A stretch of DNA of 64,000 bases from Clostridium sp. 1001271st1 H5 (GCF_005845215.1 NZ_SPHO01000004.1:310001-374000), one strand, 5' to 3'. Positions 17,729 through 26,934 are shown, counted from the stretch's first letter. The notes: generated by a model not told the origin, from the letters alone. A program made the numbers and translations.

Positions 17729-18508
17729 ATGAACCCATCCCTAAAAGCCCTGCTGTGTACAGCAGCCGTCTTCACCGTCTGTTTCCTTGCAATATTCCTT
17801 TTTCCTAAGGATAACACAGGAACAGACCGGGGCCTGCTGCGCGTCGGAGCCGGAGACGATATATCCGGTTATCTGATGGATGAGACTTTAAGACACTGCG
17901 GCAGCAACACGGTCCAGGGAAAAACAGCCGTTGAATCCTTTGAATTCAACGACTGCTGAAACAATACCGCACAATGGGCTTTACGCTCAGAGGAAATTGA
18001 CGTTGCATTTTACTGCAGTCACATGGCATACCATCTGATTGAGGACAAACGGTTCATGATATACGCCCCTGTCATCATGAATTCAGATGTGATGATTTAC
18101 AGCGGCACGGATATGGAACATGTATCCCACATAGGCATCAGCCAGGGCCGCAGGCATCTGTCGAAGATGGTGTCGGAAGCCTATCCGCAGATTACTGAAA
18201 TCTCGGAAATTAGTCCCAGGGTTCTGGGATATTCCCTTGAAACAGGGCAGATTGACGCCGCGGTCATGGATGTCACCAAAGCAGTCCTGGTGCCCGGAGT
18301 AACCATTGCGCCCATATCAGACGAGGACTATATCTCCTATGTACTGGTTGTGCGCAGAGACGTGGCGGACACGGAACCCTTCCTGAAATTTGTGGATGCC
18401 TATAACAAAACAGTCCGGGCTTTAAACCGGACCGGAACATTTTCTGAGGTCATAAATGCTGACGGGATTCTTCCGGATTCCGTCCACATCAAATTCTTGG
18501 GAATTTAA
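17729..18508 (+). CDS. Membrane-anchored substrate-binding-like selenoprotein
   Basis: 259 residues when the TGA at 17957-17959 is read as selenocysteine 77. The ATG at 17729 follows AAAGGAG. One N-terminal hydrophobic segment (about 7-25) anchors it outside; the rest looks like a small periplasmic-binding-type domain (GLLRVGAGDDISGYL, VAFYCSHMAYHLIEDKRF, TGQIDAAVMDVTKAVLV). The frame at the break is FNDC-U-NNTAQW and continues without other stops to a TAA at 18506, which supports recoding. The Cys76-Sec77 pair mirrors the pairs in the other two proteins. It precedes the ATPase gene. Could be SaoD or SaoB; I cannot decide. Confidence 0.83.
17975..17989 (+). promoter_or_regulatory. SECIS-like hairpin in the second binding protein
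   Basis: Fifteen bases after the TGA, TGGGC (17975-17979) pairs with GCTCA (17985-17989) with loop TTTAC; one G-U pair. The spacing equals that in saoT. Confidence 0.5.
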
Positions 18509-18525
18509 AAGAAAGGAAGATTATT

Positions 18526-19371
18526 ATGTCTATCACTGTGCAGGAACTCAGCAAGAGTTTTGAGAGCAAACGCGGCGCCAAAGAAAGGACTGTTGTTCTG
18601 TCAGATATCAGCTTTGAAGTCAGGGACGGGGAATTCGTTTCCCTGTTAGGTCCTTCCGGCTGCGGCAAAACAACCACCCTTACTATTATTGCGGGTTTTC
18701 AGCCGCGGGACAGCGGCAGAATTTTTGTAAATAACCGTGAAGTGACAAAGCCCGGTCCTGACCGTGCCTTTGTATTCCAAAATTATGCCCTCCTTCCATG
18801 GCTGAAGGTGGGTGAAAACATTCTCTATCCCATGAAAAAGAGAAAGATACCAAAGACACAGCGTGAACAGCGCCTGAAGGAGCTTCTTGAAATGGCGCAG
18901 CTCCAGGACTATGCCAACTACTATATCCATGAGATATCCGGCGGAATGAAACAGCGTGTGGCCCTGCTGCGCGCCCTTGCCTGCGACCCTGAGGTCCTGC
19001 TCCTGGACGAGCCCCTGGGGGCAGTGGATTTCCAGATGCGGCAGCTGCTTCAAAAACAGCTGGAGCAGATGCTTCAGGCAAAAAAGACCACGGCCTTAAT
19101 GGTTACCCACGATGTGGACGAGGCAGTCTATCTCAGCGACCGCGTCATCGTCATGTCCAGGGAAAAAGGAAAAATACTGGCCGACATCACCATAGACATC
19201 CCACGCCCCCATGACAGGACCAGCGTAGTCTATCACCATTACATGGATGAGCTCACCCAGGTGCTCAGTTCCGCCCTGAATGGTGATGTGAAGAATTCCG
19301 AGGACGAGGACCTTTTAGACTTTATCCAGAAAAATGAAAAGAAAAAAAAGGAACATCTGGCCACCGCATAG
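18526..19371 (+). CDS. saoA: ABC transporter ATP-binding protein SaoA
   Basis: 281 residues, an SsuB/TauB-type ATPase. Walker A GPSGCGKTT (about 42-50), Q-loop FQNYALLPW, signature ISGGMKQR (about 135-142), Walker B LLLDEP, and H-loop VTHDVDE. A charged C-terminal tail (FIQKNEKKKKEH) extends the domain. It lies on the plus operon, whereas its presumed permease and lipoprotein lie on the divergent minus operon. It powers import by the Sec-containing permease. The ribosome site AAAGGAAG precedes the ATG. Confidence 0.88.
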   Translation: MSITVQELSKSFESKRGAKERTVVLSDISFEVRDGEFVSLLGPSGCGKTTTLTIIAGFQPRDSGRIFVNNREVTKPGPDRAFVFQNYALLPWLKVGENILYPMKKRKIPKTQREQRLKELLEMAQLQDYANYYIHEISGGMKQRVALLRALACDPEVLLLDEPLGAVDFQMRQLLQKQLEQMLQAKKTTALMVTHDVDEAVYLSDRVIVMSREKGKILADITIDIPRPHDRTSVVYHHYMDELTQVLSSALNGDVKNSEDEDLLDFIQKNEKKKKEHLATA

Positions 19372-19382
19372 GCTGGACCTTG

Positions 19383-19781
19383 TCAGCTTGTATAGGATTC
19401 CAGATAGTGGTATACGTCCATCATGGACGGAAACCATATGCCCTCCATCAGCTTTTCCCTCTCCTTTTCCGGAAAATCCGTAATAGGGATATGGGTGTAA
19501 AGACAGATGGTGCTGCGGTCACTGCAGAATACCAGGAGAAAGCCGGACTCCGACACAAGATAGTATTCTTCTGCCGGAGAAACGCTTTCCAGTATTGGCT
19601 TTACCTGTTCCTGGTTCATGGCGGCCCTGTCATCCACATCATTGACAGTCTCCGTTTCAATGACCGTATTGGGAACTGCCTGTTCCTGCCTAACGCTATA
19701 TCGGGTAATCCCGTATGCAACAATCAGACACACAACCGATGTAACTGCAAACAGGGCAAAGCAGTATAATAGCTTCTTCAT
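19383..19781 (-). CDS. Membrane-anchored protein, BofC C-terminal-like
   Basis: 132 residues with an N-terminal hydrophobic anchor (about 4-24) and an external domain with the pattern PAEEYYLVSESGFLLVF...EKLMEGIWFPSMMDVYHYLESYTS. This resembles the C-terminal domain of BofC, a forespore intermembrane protein, but the match is by eye. The start at 19781 follows GAGGAGG. It is convergent with saoA with an 11-base gap and is likely unrelated to it in function. Confidence 0.65.
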   Translation of the reverse strand: MKKLLYCFALFAVTSVVCLIVAYGITRYSVRQEQAVPNTVIETETVNDVDDRAAMNQEQVKPILESVSPAEEYYLVSESGFLLVFCSDRSTICLYTHIPITDFPEKEREKLMEGIWFPSMMDVYHYLESYTS

Positions 19782-19929
19782 GAACTAACCTCCTCGCTGG
19801 CTCCGCCCCGCCATACCCGGTCGGCATGGCGCCGTAAGCCGCTTTAAGGTTAGTATCTGCTTTCTAATCCAGTTTTAATCATGAATTCTCAAATTTTCCA
19901 TCACTCTTTTCCCATGCATCCCATGCATC

Positions 19930-21627
19930 CTATCCCAGAAGCCGGAAACGGTTCAAAAGCCGTACCAGTCTCCTTCCTCCCGGCATGCCCTTAAGCTCCT
20001 CTTCCTCCACTGCCCTGAACCTTACAAGGAGCACGGCGTAGACCAGGATGGCCACTGCCACGGAGGGAAATACCACGATGGCCATGCCGGTCCTGCCCCC
20101 CATCAGCCGGTCCGGAAGCAGGGCGTAGATGGCTCTGTATACCCCGTAAGCAGCAGCTCCCATGAATCCGGCGCATATTGAAGGCAGGATAAGGGTCCTC
20201 TTGTATTCCTGCTTATATCTGGCAAATCTGGCAATGGCGTGTCCGTTTAAGAGACACATCACAAAGGCGAACATAATATTGGCGAACACCACGCTGTAAA
20301 TTCCCATCTTCAGCACCATGAGAAATACCTCCAGCACTGCCACGTGAATGACCAGAGCAATGACTGCATGGCGTATGGGCACGTCCATGTGGTTCAGTCC
20401 CTGGAGAATGGCGTTTGTAACCGTTGACAGGGAATAAAATACCACGGCCAGGGAACCAGCCATGGAGAGCCGTATCAGCATGGCATTGTCCTCGCTGATA
20501 AACAGCAGGTTGCAAACCGGCTTTGCCAGCACCGTGATTCCCACTGCGGCCGGAATGGCAATCAGCAGGGAGAAACGGATGGAGGTGGCAATCCGCTCCA
20601 GCTTCTCCCTTCTGTTCCTGTTTGCCACTGCCCTTGTGAGGGATGGTATCAGGGAAGAAGAAAGGGCATTGGAAACAGCCACCGGTATGTTGAACAACAG
20701 CTGGTACTGGCCCAGCACGCCCCAGTAGGTGGCGATGGAATCCTCCAGATAGCCCAGCTTATCCATGCCCTGTCCAAACAGGTAATTGTCCACCACATTG
20801 GAGCAGTTGTAGATGCCGCTGCTGATAACAATGGGCAGTACGGTGATGGTGAGCACGTAGAAAATCCTGCGGTAGCTCTCCGTCCTCCCTGACCTGTCCT
20901 CCCGGACCAGCTGCCTTCTCTCCCGCCCTCTGGAGGCAGTAAGGCATATGAAAAACAAAAAGGCCGTGAGCGCGCCCGCTCCGGTTCCAATGGTGCCGCC
21001 TGCAGCACCCAGCGCATAGGAATAATCCTTGGCGCCCCGGGCAGCATTGATGGACGAGCCCACCCCAAAGAGGATTCCGGCCGCAACCACGCTGACCACT
21101 GCATTGACTATCTGTTCTAAAATCTGGGACACTGCCGTGGGCACCATGGTGCCTGTTCCCTGGAAATATCCCCTGAGCACTCCCAGATATGCCATAATCC
21201 AGATGGTGGGCGCCAGGGTCTTAAGCGCATAGCGGCTGAAAGGCGTCTTGATAAGTTCTGCGAACAAATCCGCCCCAAACCACAGGACCACTGCCGCCAC
21301 GCCTCCCACCACCGTGGCATAAATAAGAGCCGCTTTTAAGATGCGGCTGCAATTTCTGTGCTCTCCCCTGGCCAGCCGGGCGGATATCATCTTGGATACT
21401 GCCACCGGCATGCTGTAGGAGGATAATATAAGGAGGATATTATACACATTAAAGGCCGATGTATAATATCCGTTTCCCTGTTTTCCGATAATGTCGTTAA
21501 GGGGCATCCGGTAGAGCATGCCTATGATGCGCACCACGATACCGGCCATGGCCAGGATGCTTCCCTGTATGACAAAATCAGCTGCTTTCTGTTTCCTGGT
21601 TTTTTTCCTGCTTGTCCTTGGATTCAT
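19930..21627 (-). CDS. SpoVB-like oligosaccharide flippase (MVF superfamily)
   Basis: 565 residues with about 14 membrane segments. It starts with a basic stretch and the family motif SILAMAGIVVRIIGMLYRMPLNDIIG. SpoVB-type proteins move lipid-linked cell-wall precursors across the membrane and are needed for the spore cortex in Bacillus. The gene starts 6 bases after the DUF3048 gene and is the last of the yqfC-yqfD-phoH-ybeY-DUF3048 run. Whether it is the sporulation paralogue or another wall flippase cannot be told here. Confidence 0.85.
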   Translation of the reverse strand: MNPRTSRKKTRKQKAADFVIQGSILAMAGIVVRIIGMLYRMPLNDIIGKQGNGYYTSAFNVYNILLILSSYSMPVAVSKMISARLARGEHRNCSRILKAALIYATVVGGVAAVVLWFGADLFAELIKTPFSRYALKTLAPTIWIMAYLGVLRGYFQGTGTMVPTAVSQILEQIVNAVVSVVAAGILFGVGSSINAARGAKDYSYALGAAGGTIGTGAGALTAFLFFICLTASRGRERRQLVREDRSGRTESYRRIFYVLTITVLPIVISSGIYNCSNVVDNYLFGQGMDKLGYLEDSIATYWGVLGQYQLLFNIPVAVSNALSSSLIPSLTRAVANRNRREKLERIATSIRFSLLIAIPAAVGITVLAKPVCNLLFISEDNAMLIRLSMAGSLAVVFYSLSTVTNAILQGLNHMDVPIRHAVIALVIHVAVLEVFLMVLKMGIYSVVFANIMFAFVMCLLNGHAIARFARYKQEYKRTLILPSICAGFMGAAAYGVYRAIYALLPDRLMGGRTGMAIVVFPSVAVAILVYAVLLVRFRAVEEEELKGMPGGRRLVRLLNRFRLLG

Positions 21628-21633
21628 GTCTTT

Positions 21634-22821
21634 TTACTGTGTATCCTCATTTCCCATAATTTCCGACTTGGCAAAATCCCTGGTGGGAATAATGCAGACC
21701 CAGGTCTTTCCCTGATTCAGCACAACTTCATCGTGATTGGTATCATAATAACGGGTGGCGCCGAACTCGCCGTCCTTCTCCCAGTTAATGGGAATCGCTT
21801 TGCCGTCTGTCATAAAATACCCGCATTCCGTGGTATGTACATTGATATCCAGATAATCCGTAGTGGCGTAATGGCCGGTCTGGCAGTACTGGAAAATCAC
21901 GTTCTTCACTGCAACGGGGCCTTCGTCCCCCTGGTGGATTCCGCCGTACTGGTAACGGTGGTACAGCCCGTCCGAGGGGTCATATACAAAGTATGCCTGG
22001 TTCATCATGTAGCCGGTCTTTACCGTGCCTGCATCCATGACTCCGGGACGCTGTTCAAGGGACGCTTCCCTGCCGTCCCTGGCAAAGAGATAATGGCCCT
22101 GGTAGGAAGGGTCATAGGACTGGGTGTACCCCAGCTTCTCAATAGAGGCAGTAATCCTGTCCCCGCTGGTATACGCGTTATGGGGCGACTTCTTGTCCTT
22201 TGTGCGGTAAAAGGCCAGGCCGCCGATGGCATCCAGACCATTGATATTGTCCACGTTCTTCAGATACGGCTTGGCAAAGGTGCTCTGGCCGTAGTGGACA
22301 TAGATGGCGTCAAATTCCCTGGCAAAATAGGTGTAATAGGTCCGGCAGCTGCGCACCGAGCCTATGCGCTCCAGACCGTCATAATCCTCTATAAGGGCCA
22401 TATACCGGTTCATGCCGCCCTCCACAGGCGCCTCATAGACAACGCCTGCACGGTTCATGCCGTACTGGGGCCTGGCCTCCTTGTCATTGCTCATCATCAC
22501 GGCAGCGGGCCGGCGGTTTCCCCTGGCAGCTTCCACCATCTGGCCGGTCAGGTAGCTGCGTATCATTCCGCCCTCCTCTGTCCGTTCCTCAGGAAGATAA
22601 TAATCCGGCAGGCTTCCGGTATCCTCTTTTGTGGTCTCGGGGTCCGACCGGATGATAATATCGGGTTCAGTGGCCTCAGCGGCGGCAGAAGTCTCCAAAG
22701 CCGTGGTCACTTCCACGCTGGCCTCCTTTGCGCAGCCCGTTAACATCACTGCCATGGCCAGTACTGACATGGTAAGCCCTGCCGTCCAACTGATTGCCAT
22801 CCTTCTGAACCCGTTTCTCAT
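21634..22821 (-). CDS. DUF3048 lipoprotein (YerB-like)
   Basis: 395 residues with a signal sequence and lipobox (MLTGC, Cys30), so it is anchored outside the membrane. The DUF3048 core begins near 100 (RPAAVMMSNDKEARPQYGMNR) and includes RIGSVRSCRTYYTYFAREFDAIYVHYG; the C-terminal DUF3048_C part carries TDGKAIPINWEKDGEFGATRYYD and VLNQGKTWVCIIP. The biochemical role is unknown. Its ATG overlaps the stop of ybeY by four bases. Confidence 0.88.
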   Translation of the reverse strand: MRNGFRRMAISWTAGLTMSVLAMAVMLTGCAKEASVEVTTALETSAAAEATEPDIIIRSDPETTKEDTGSLPDYYLPEERTEEGGMIRSYLTGQMVEAARGNRRPAAVMMSNDKEARPQYGMNRAGVVYEAPVEGGMNRYMALIEDYDGLERIGSVRSCRTYYTYFAREFDAIYVHYGQSTFAKPYLKNVDNINGLDAIGGLAFYRTKDKKSPHNAYTSGDRITASIEKLGYTQSYDPSYQGHYLFARDGREASLEQRPGVMDAGTVKTGYMMNQAYFVYDPSDGLYHRYQYGGIHQGDEGPVAVKNVIFQYCQTGHYATTDYLDINVHTTECGYFMTDGKAIPINWEKDGEFGATRYYDTNHDEVVLNQGKTWVCIIPTRDFAKSEIMGNEDTQ

Positions 22822-23315
22822 CTTGTATACCCCCTGGTTTCCAGTATCTCTTTCTGTTTTTCTTCCATCACCAGCCGTTCGCCGTCCTCCATGTGGTCGT
22901 AGCCAAACAGATGGAGCATGCTGTGGGCTGTCAGGAAAGCCAGCTCCCTGGTCTGGGAATGGCCGTATTTCCCAGCCTGCTCCTCCACCTTGTCCACGGA
23001 AATCACAATGTCGCCCAGCATCAGTTCGCCGGTCTCAGGATTGAAATAATCCTCCACGGCGTCCTCCACATGGTCAAAATCCGACGGCGTCCCGTAATCC
23101 ACCATGGGAAAGGACAGCACGTCCGTTGGGGCGTCAATCTGACGGTGCTCCCGGTTGATTTCCTGTATGGCGTCATTGTCCGTAAGAATGACACTGACCT
23201 CTGCCTCGTAGGGACAGCCCTCATAATCCAGGGCAGCCAGCACAATGTCCTCAATGATTTCCCGGTAGGGCAAATCCAGTACCTTCTCTGCTTCATATTC
23301 AATTGAAATGGTCAT
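22818..23315 (-). CDS. ybeY: Endoribonuclease YbeY (rRNA maturation)
   Basis: 165 residues. The zinc site is HSMLHLFGYDHM (three histidines) and the family segment DVLSFPMVDY is present. YbeY works on 16S rRNA 3' end maturation and ribosome quality control in the cytoplasm. It follows phoH by 20 bases, the standard order in Firmicutes. Its stop overlaps the DUF3048 gene. Confidence 0.95.
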   Translation of the reverse strand: MTISIEYEAEKVLDLPYREIIEDIVLAALDYEGCPYEAEVSVILTDNDAIQEINREHRQIDAPTDVLSFPMVDYGTPSDFDHVEDAVEDYFNPETGELMLGDIVISVDKVEEQAGKYGHSQTRELAFLTAHSMLHLFGYDHMEDGERLVMEEKQKEILETRGYTR

Positions 23316-23335
23316 GGTCTTATCTCCTTGGCGGA

Positions 23336-24334
23336 TTAATTCCGCTCCCGTATCCTGCGCCGTCCTGGGGGCGGGGTATTCTTCTGTTCATAAGTCTCGT
23401 AGGCCTGTACAATTTTCTGCACCAGGGGATGGCGCACCACATCGGAACTGGTCAGGTAACAGAAACCAATGTCATCTATCCGTTTCAGCACCTTAAGGGC
23501 TGTGTCCAGACCGGAAACAGCGCCGCCCGGAAGGTCCTTCTGGGTCTGGTCCCCTGTTATGATGACCTTGGAACCAAAACCGATTCTGGTAAGGAACATC
23601 TTCATCTGTGCCGGAGTGGTGTTCTGGGCCTCATCCAGGATGATGTAGGCATTGTCCAGGGTCCTTCCCCTCATGTAAGCCAGGGGCGCCACCTCTATCA
23701 GCCCCTTTTCTGAATTATGGAGATAGCTCTCCGCTCCCATAATCTGGTACAGGGCGTCGTAAAGAGGACGAAGGTAGGGGTCAATCTTGCTCTGGAGGTC
23801 GCCCGGCAGAAATCCCAGCTTCTCGCCGGCCTCAATGGCCGGCCTGGTAAGGATGATGCGCCCCACCTCTCCGTTTTTAAAAGCCTGGATGGCCATGGCC
23901 ATGGCAAGGTATGTCTTTCCCGTACCGGCAGGTCCGATGCCGAACACAATCATCTTCTTGCGGATGGCATCCACATAGTGTTTTTGTCCCAGTGTCTTTG
24001 GCTTCACCGGTTTGCCGGATATGGTCCGGCATATGATGTCCTTGTCAATCTCCAGAAGCTGTCCGTCATTCTCCGTGAAAGACAGGGACAGGGCGTAGTC
24101 CACGTTCTGTTCCGTGATGGTATTGCCTCTCCTGGACAGCTCAATCAGGTTGTTGAACACGCTTTTGGCCTGGCCTATGGTTTTCTCCGGTCCGATGATT
24201 TTTATTTCGCCGTCCCTGGCAATCATGGTCACATGCAGGGTGCGCTCTATTTTCTTTAAGTAGGTGTCAAATTGTCCGCAGACATTCCTCTCATGCTCTG
24301 CGGGAATGTCAATCATTGTCTCAATTACACTCAT
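23336..24334 (-). CDS. phoH: PhoH family ATPase
   Basis: 332 residues, a PhoH-like NTPase. Walker A is GPAGTGKTYLAMA (about 136-148), the Walker B region VIILDEAQNTT reads as AYIILDEAQNTTPAQMKMF, and the N-terminal KH-like segment precedes. PhoH is often linked to RNA metabolism together with YbeY. Its start overlaps the stop of yqfD as ATGA. Confidence 0.94.
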   Translation of the reverse strand: MSVIETMIDIPAEHERNVCGQFDTYLKKIERTLHVTMIARDGEIKIIGPEKTIGQAKSVFNNLIELSRRGNTITEQNVDYALSLSFTENDGQLLEIDKDIICRTISGKPVKPKTLGQKHYVDAIRKKMIVFGIGPAGTGKTYLAMAMAIQAFKNGEVGRIILTRPAIEAGEKLGFLPGDLQSKIDPYLRPLYDALYQIMGAESYLHNSEKGLIEVAPLAYMRGRTLDNAYIILDEAQNTTPAQMKMFLTRIGFGSKVIITGDQTQKDLPGGAVSGLDTALKVLKRIDDIGFCYLTSSDVVRHPLVQKIVQAYETYEQKNTPPPGRRRIRERN

Positions 24335-25590
24335 TCAGCAGTCATTGTCTCCTCTGGTTTTTCTCCCGGCTCCCCGCCGGAATTCTTGTCAGGCTCTGCT
24401 GCCGGCTGTGTCTTAACAATGGATTCCTCTGTCACAAGTTCTCCCGTCAGACGGCATTCAGAAACACTTGTTTCTATTCTATCATTATTTTCAAGAATTT
24501 GTACCCCCTTTTCCTCTAAATTTTTGACAAATTGGTAATTTATGGCTTTGGACAGCTCCTTCAGCTCATCTTCCCTGTAATTCCGCTCATAGGATGCCAT
24601 CTCCCGGCCCTGTATGGTGCCTATATACACAGGCAGATAATAGTTGGAAAACAGCCTGAGCTGCTTTTCCTCCATGGAATAATCCCACTCTCCCTGTCCC
24701 CTCACAGGGGTCAGGAAGGTAAAGGACCAGGCCCCGGCCTTCATGTACCACCCTCTCCGCCTGCGCCCTGTCCGGACCCGTTCCCTGTGCAGGAGAGGAA
24801 ATGTCTTCTCATATTGCTTGACGGTCCTTGCCACGATATCTGCATCCGCGTGAACCATGTAGGCATTGATTTCCTCCTCATTGTCACCGATGATGGGGAC
24901 GCGTCCGCTGACCAGTACCTGTCCCTCCTCCACCTCATCCCCCACGCTGACCTGGGCAATGCCCTGCCGCACCACCATGGAGGTAATGACTCCTGACCGG
25001 GCAGCCACTATGTCGCAGGGTGTCTCGTCCTTCTCAGGAATCGTGGACAGCACCTCGTTTTCCTTGATATGGATGAGCAGTCTTGTGCCTGACACCCGGG
25101 CAGATACCCAGGTTATCTCGGGAAAACTTGTGCGCATGGAGGCTTCCAGGTCCTCGCAGTTAATCCTGGCTTTCAGCATACCGTAATCAATGTCCTGGGT
25201 GTCCAGAAAACGGACCAGGGTGTCGTAGGTATACCTGTAATTGCCTTCAAACTGGATATCCCATATGAACAGGGACATAACATAAAGCACCAGGAAAAAA
25301 GCCATGATTCCCGCCCCGTAATACCAGCGTTTCCTGTGCCTGTAAATAAAAAATGGGAGGCCGAAACGGCCGGTGATGTGCAGCCTTACCTGTGCCTTGC
25401 GCACCAGGGGCTTCACCCGGCGGTACCCTTCCACAGTCATGAAAAACTCATAATCCCCGTCCCGGTTGCAAATCAGTCCCCATACCTCCAGACCTCTGGC
25501 ATTGCAGAGATTCAGGAAGCGTTCCGGAGAATAGCCGTGAAGACGGAGTCTTACATATCCTTCCCAATTATGTAACAGCCATTCAATCAA
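24331..25590 (-). CDS. yqfD: Sporulation protein YqfD
   Basis: 419 residues, one transmembrane segment at about 90-112 (GAGIMAFFLVLYVMSLFIW) after the N-terminal HGYSPERFLNLCNARGLEVW block, then a long external region with FPEITWVSARVSGTRLLIHIKENE. YqfD is made in the mother cell under SigE in Bacillus and is required for efficient sporulation. The last about 50 residues are low-complexity and acidic. It lies between yqfC and phoH, the canonical sporulation order. Confidence 0.93.
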   Translation of the reverse strand: MIEWLLHNWEGYVRLRLHGYSPERFLNLCNARGLEVWGLICNRDGDYEFFMTVEGYRRVKPLVRKAQVRLHITGRFGLPFFIYRHRKRWYYGAGIMAFFLVLYVMSLFIWDIQFEGNYRYTYDTLVRFLDTQDIDYGMLKARINCEDLEASMRTSFPEITWVSARVSGTRLLIHIKENEVLSTIPEKDETPCDIVAARSGVITSMVVRQGIAQVSVGDEVEEGQVLVSGRVPIIGDNEEEINAYMVHADADIVARTVKQYEKTFPLLHRERVRTGRRRRGWYMKAGAWSFTFLTPVRGQGEWDYSMEEKQLRLFSNYYLPVYIGTIQGREMASYERNYREDELKELSKAINYQFVKNLEEKGVQILENNDRIETSVSECRLTGELVTEESIVKTQPAAEPDKNSGGEPGEKPEETMTAE

Positions 25591-25608
25591 GCAGGCCCCT
25601 CCTTTGAT

Positions 25609-25878
25609 TTATGTTTCAAATTCCAAAGAACCGACCTGGCCGGTTATCTTCATCTCCTCCGCCGTATAGTAATCAATCTTTAAGCGGGCTCCGTGAATCA
25701 CCACCTTGCAGTTCTTAGCCTGGAGCTTAATCAGGGTGTCCGTGTAAATCAGGATGCTCCTGTAATTCTCCACATTCACCTGGCTCCTGCCCACAAAGCT
25801 TATAAGCACATCCCCCAGAATTACATCCCGGGGCAGCCCCAGTGCGGATACGGCTGTTTTCTTTGGTTCCCATGACAT
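25609..25878 (-). CDS. yqfC: Sporulation protein YqfC
   Basis: About 89 residues from the ATG at 25878 (AGGAG nine bases upstream; an ATG at 25899 is the alternative). The segments LGLPRDVILGDVLISFVGRSQVNVENYRSIL and LRLKIDYY-like ARLKIDYYTAEEMKITG identify the YabP/YqfC family. It is the first gene of the yqfC-yqfD pair. Confidence 0.9.
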   Translation of the reverse strand: MSWEPKKTAVSALGLPRDVILGDVLISFVGRSQVNVENYRSILIYTDTLIKLQAKNCKVVIHGARLKIDYYTAEEMKITGQVGSLEFET

Positions 25879-26019
25879 ATGCCCACGCTCCTGATACACT
25901 GGTTCTTTTTATTATATGCATCAGCCTGTTAAAAATGCAGTTCCCTTTTTTCCGAAAACAATCACATTCCGGCTTCCATATGAATAGACTATAATGAATC
26001 AATCTTTTGCGAGGTCTCT

Positions 26020-26934
26020 ATGAACAATCAGTCCTATCATACAGACAGAATGAACGAGTATCCGGACACCCTCCTGACCACGGCAGAGCTGGGTGAGGCA
26101 GATGTTCCCGTGGCTCCCCTTCCCAACCCCGGCGAGGGAGGCCCTGTGGACAGCGGCAGCAATCAGAATAACGGCTCCAACGTCCCTGTCATCCCCCTTC
26201 CCAATCCGGGCGAAGGCGGTCCTGTGGACAGCGGCAATAACCGCCCCGGCTTCCCGCCTATCTTCCGGCCCATTTTCCCCGGAAACAGCGGCTCTGTCAC
26301 TGTGATTCCCGGCGTCACCTTCCCATGCTACAACTGCATCGCCACCAGCTTCGGCAGGGTGCGCATTCTGAATGCTTCCACCGGTTACCAGCCCTTTTAC
26401 GTGTACCTGGGCAACTGGATGATTGCAAGCGGCCTGGGAAACGGCGACATAACAGGCTATGTCCAGTCCGCCTCCGGCACCCAGACCGTCACGGTTTCAG
26501 GAGCCAACGGATATGTGTACATCCAGAAGACCATACAGGTCCGCGCCTCAGCCTCCATGACCATTGCCATCATCAATACGGCAAGCGGCCTGGACATCAT
26601 GGAAATATCCGACATTTCCTGCAACGCCCCTTCCGGCACCAGCTGTCTGCGGGCCTGCAACCTGTCTCTGAACCTGGGGCCCTTCGACGTGTCCATCGGC
26701 AGCCAGAACTCCTCCTACACTGCCTTCACCAATGTACGGTACAGGGAAGTGACCCCTTACACCAGCTTCTATCCGGGGTGGTACCAGCTCTACATCTCCA
26801 GGACCGGCTCCTACCCCAACACCGCGGTGGCAACCACCTCCGCCAATATGAGCGCCAATACATCCTACACCCTGTATATCTTCAATGCCCCCAATGCAAC
26901 AGACGGGCTGAAAACACTGGTGGTGTCCAACTAA
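26020..26934 (+). CDS. DUF4397 domain protein with Pro/Gly repeat N-terminus
   Basis: 304 residues. The N-terminus carries two copies of VPVxPLPNPGEGGPVDSG (about residues 27-44 and 54-71), a Pro/Gly-rich linker, then CYNCIA and two beta-sandwich DUF4397 domains (VRILNASTGYQPFYVYLGN; TNVRYREVTPYTSFYPGWYQ). DUF4397 domains are mostly found in surface-associated proteins. No signal peptide is visible, so a spore-coat or non-classical location is possible. It is a single gene with its own terminator and is the last gene before the island. Confidence 0.85.
   Translation: MNNQSYHTDRMNEYPDTLLTTAELGEADVPVAPLPNPGEGGPVDSGSNQNNGSNVPVIPLPNPGEGGPVDSGNNRPGFPPIFRPIFPGNSGSVTVIPGVTFPCYNCIATSFGRVRILNASTGYQPFYVYLGNWMIASGLGNGDITGYVQSASGTQTVTVSGANGYVYIQKTIQVRASASMTIAIINTASGLDIMEISDISCNAPSGTSCLRACNLSLNLGPFDVSIGSQNSSYTAFTNVRYREVTPYTSFYPGWYQLYISRTGSYPNTAVATTSANMSANTSYTLYIFNAPNATDGLKTLVVSN

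Noticed and set aside
12627-18508. Calling the five TGA-split genes pseudogenes.
   Set aside because: All lesions are TGA, in frame, mostly after Cys, with conserved sequence on both sides and normal gene spacing. Selenocysteine is the better explanation.
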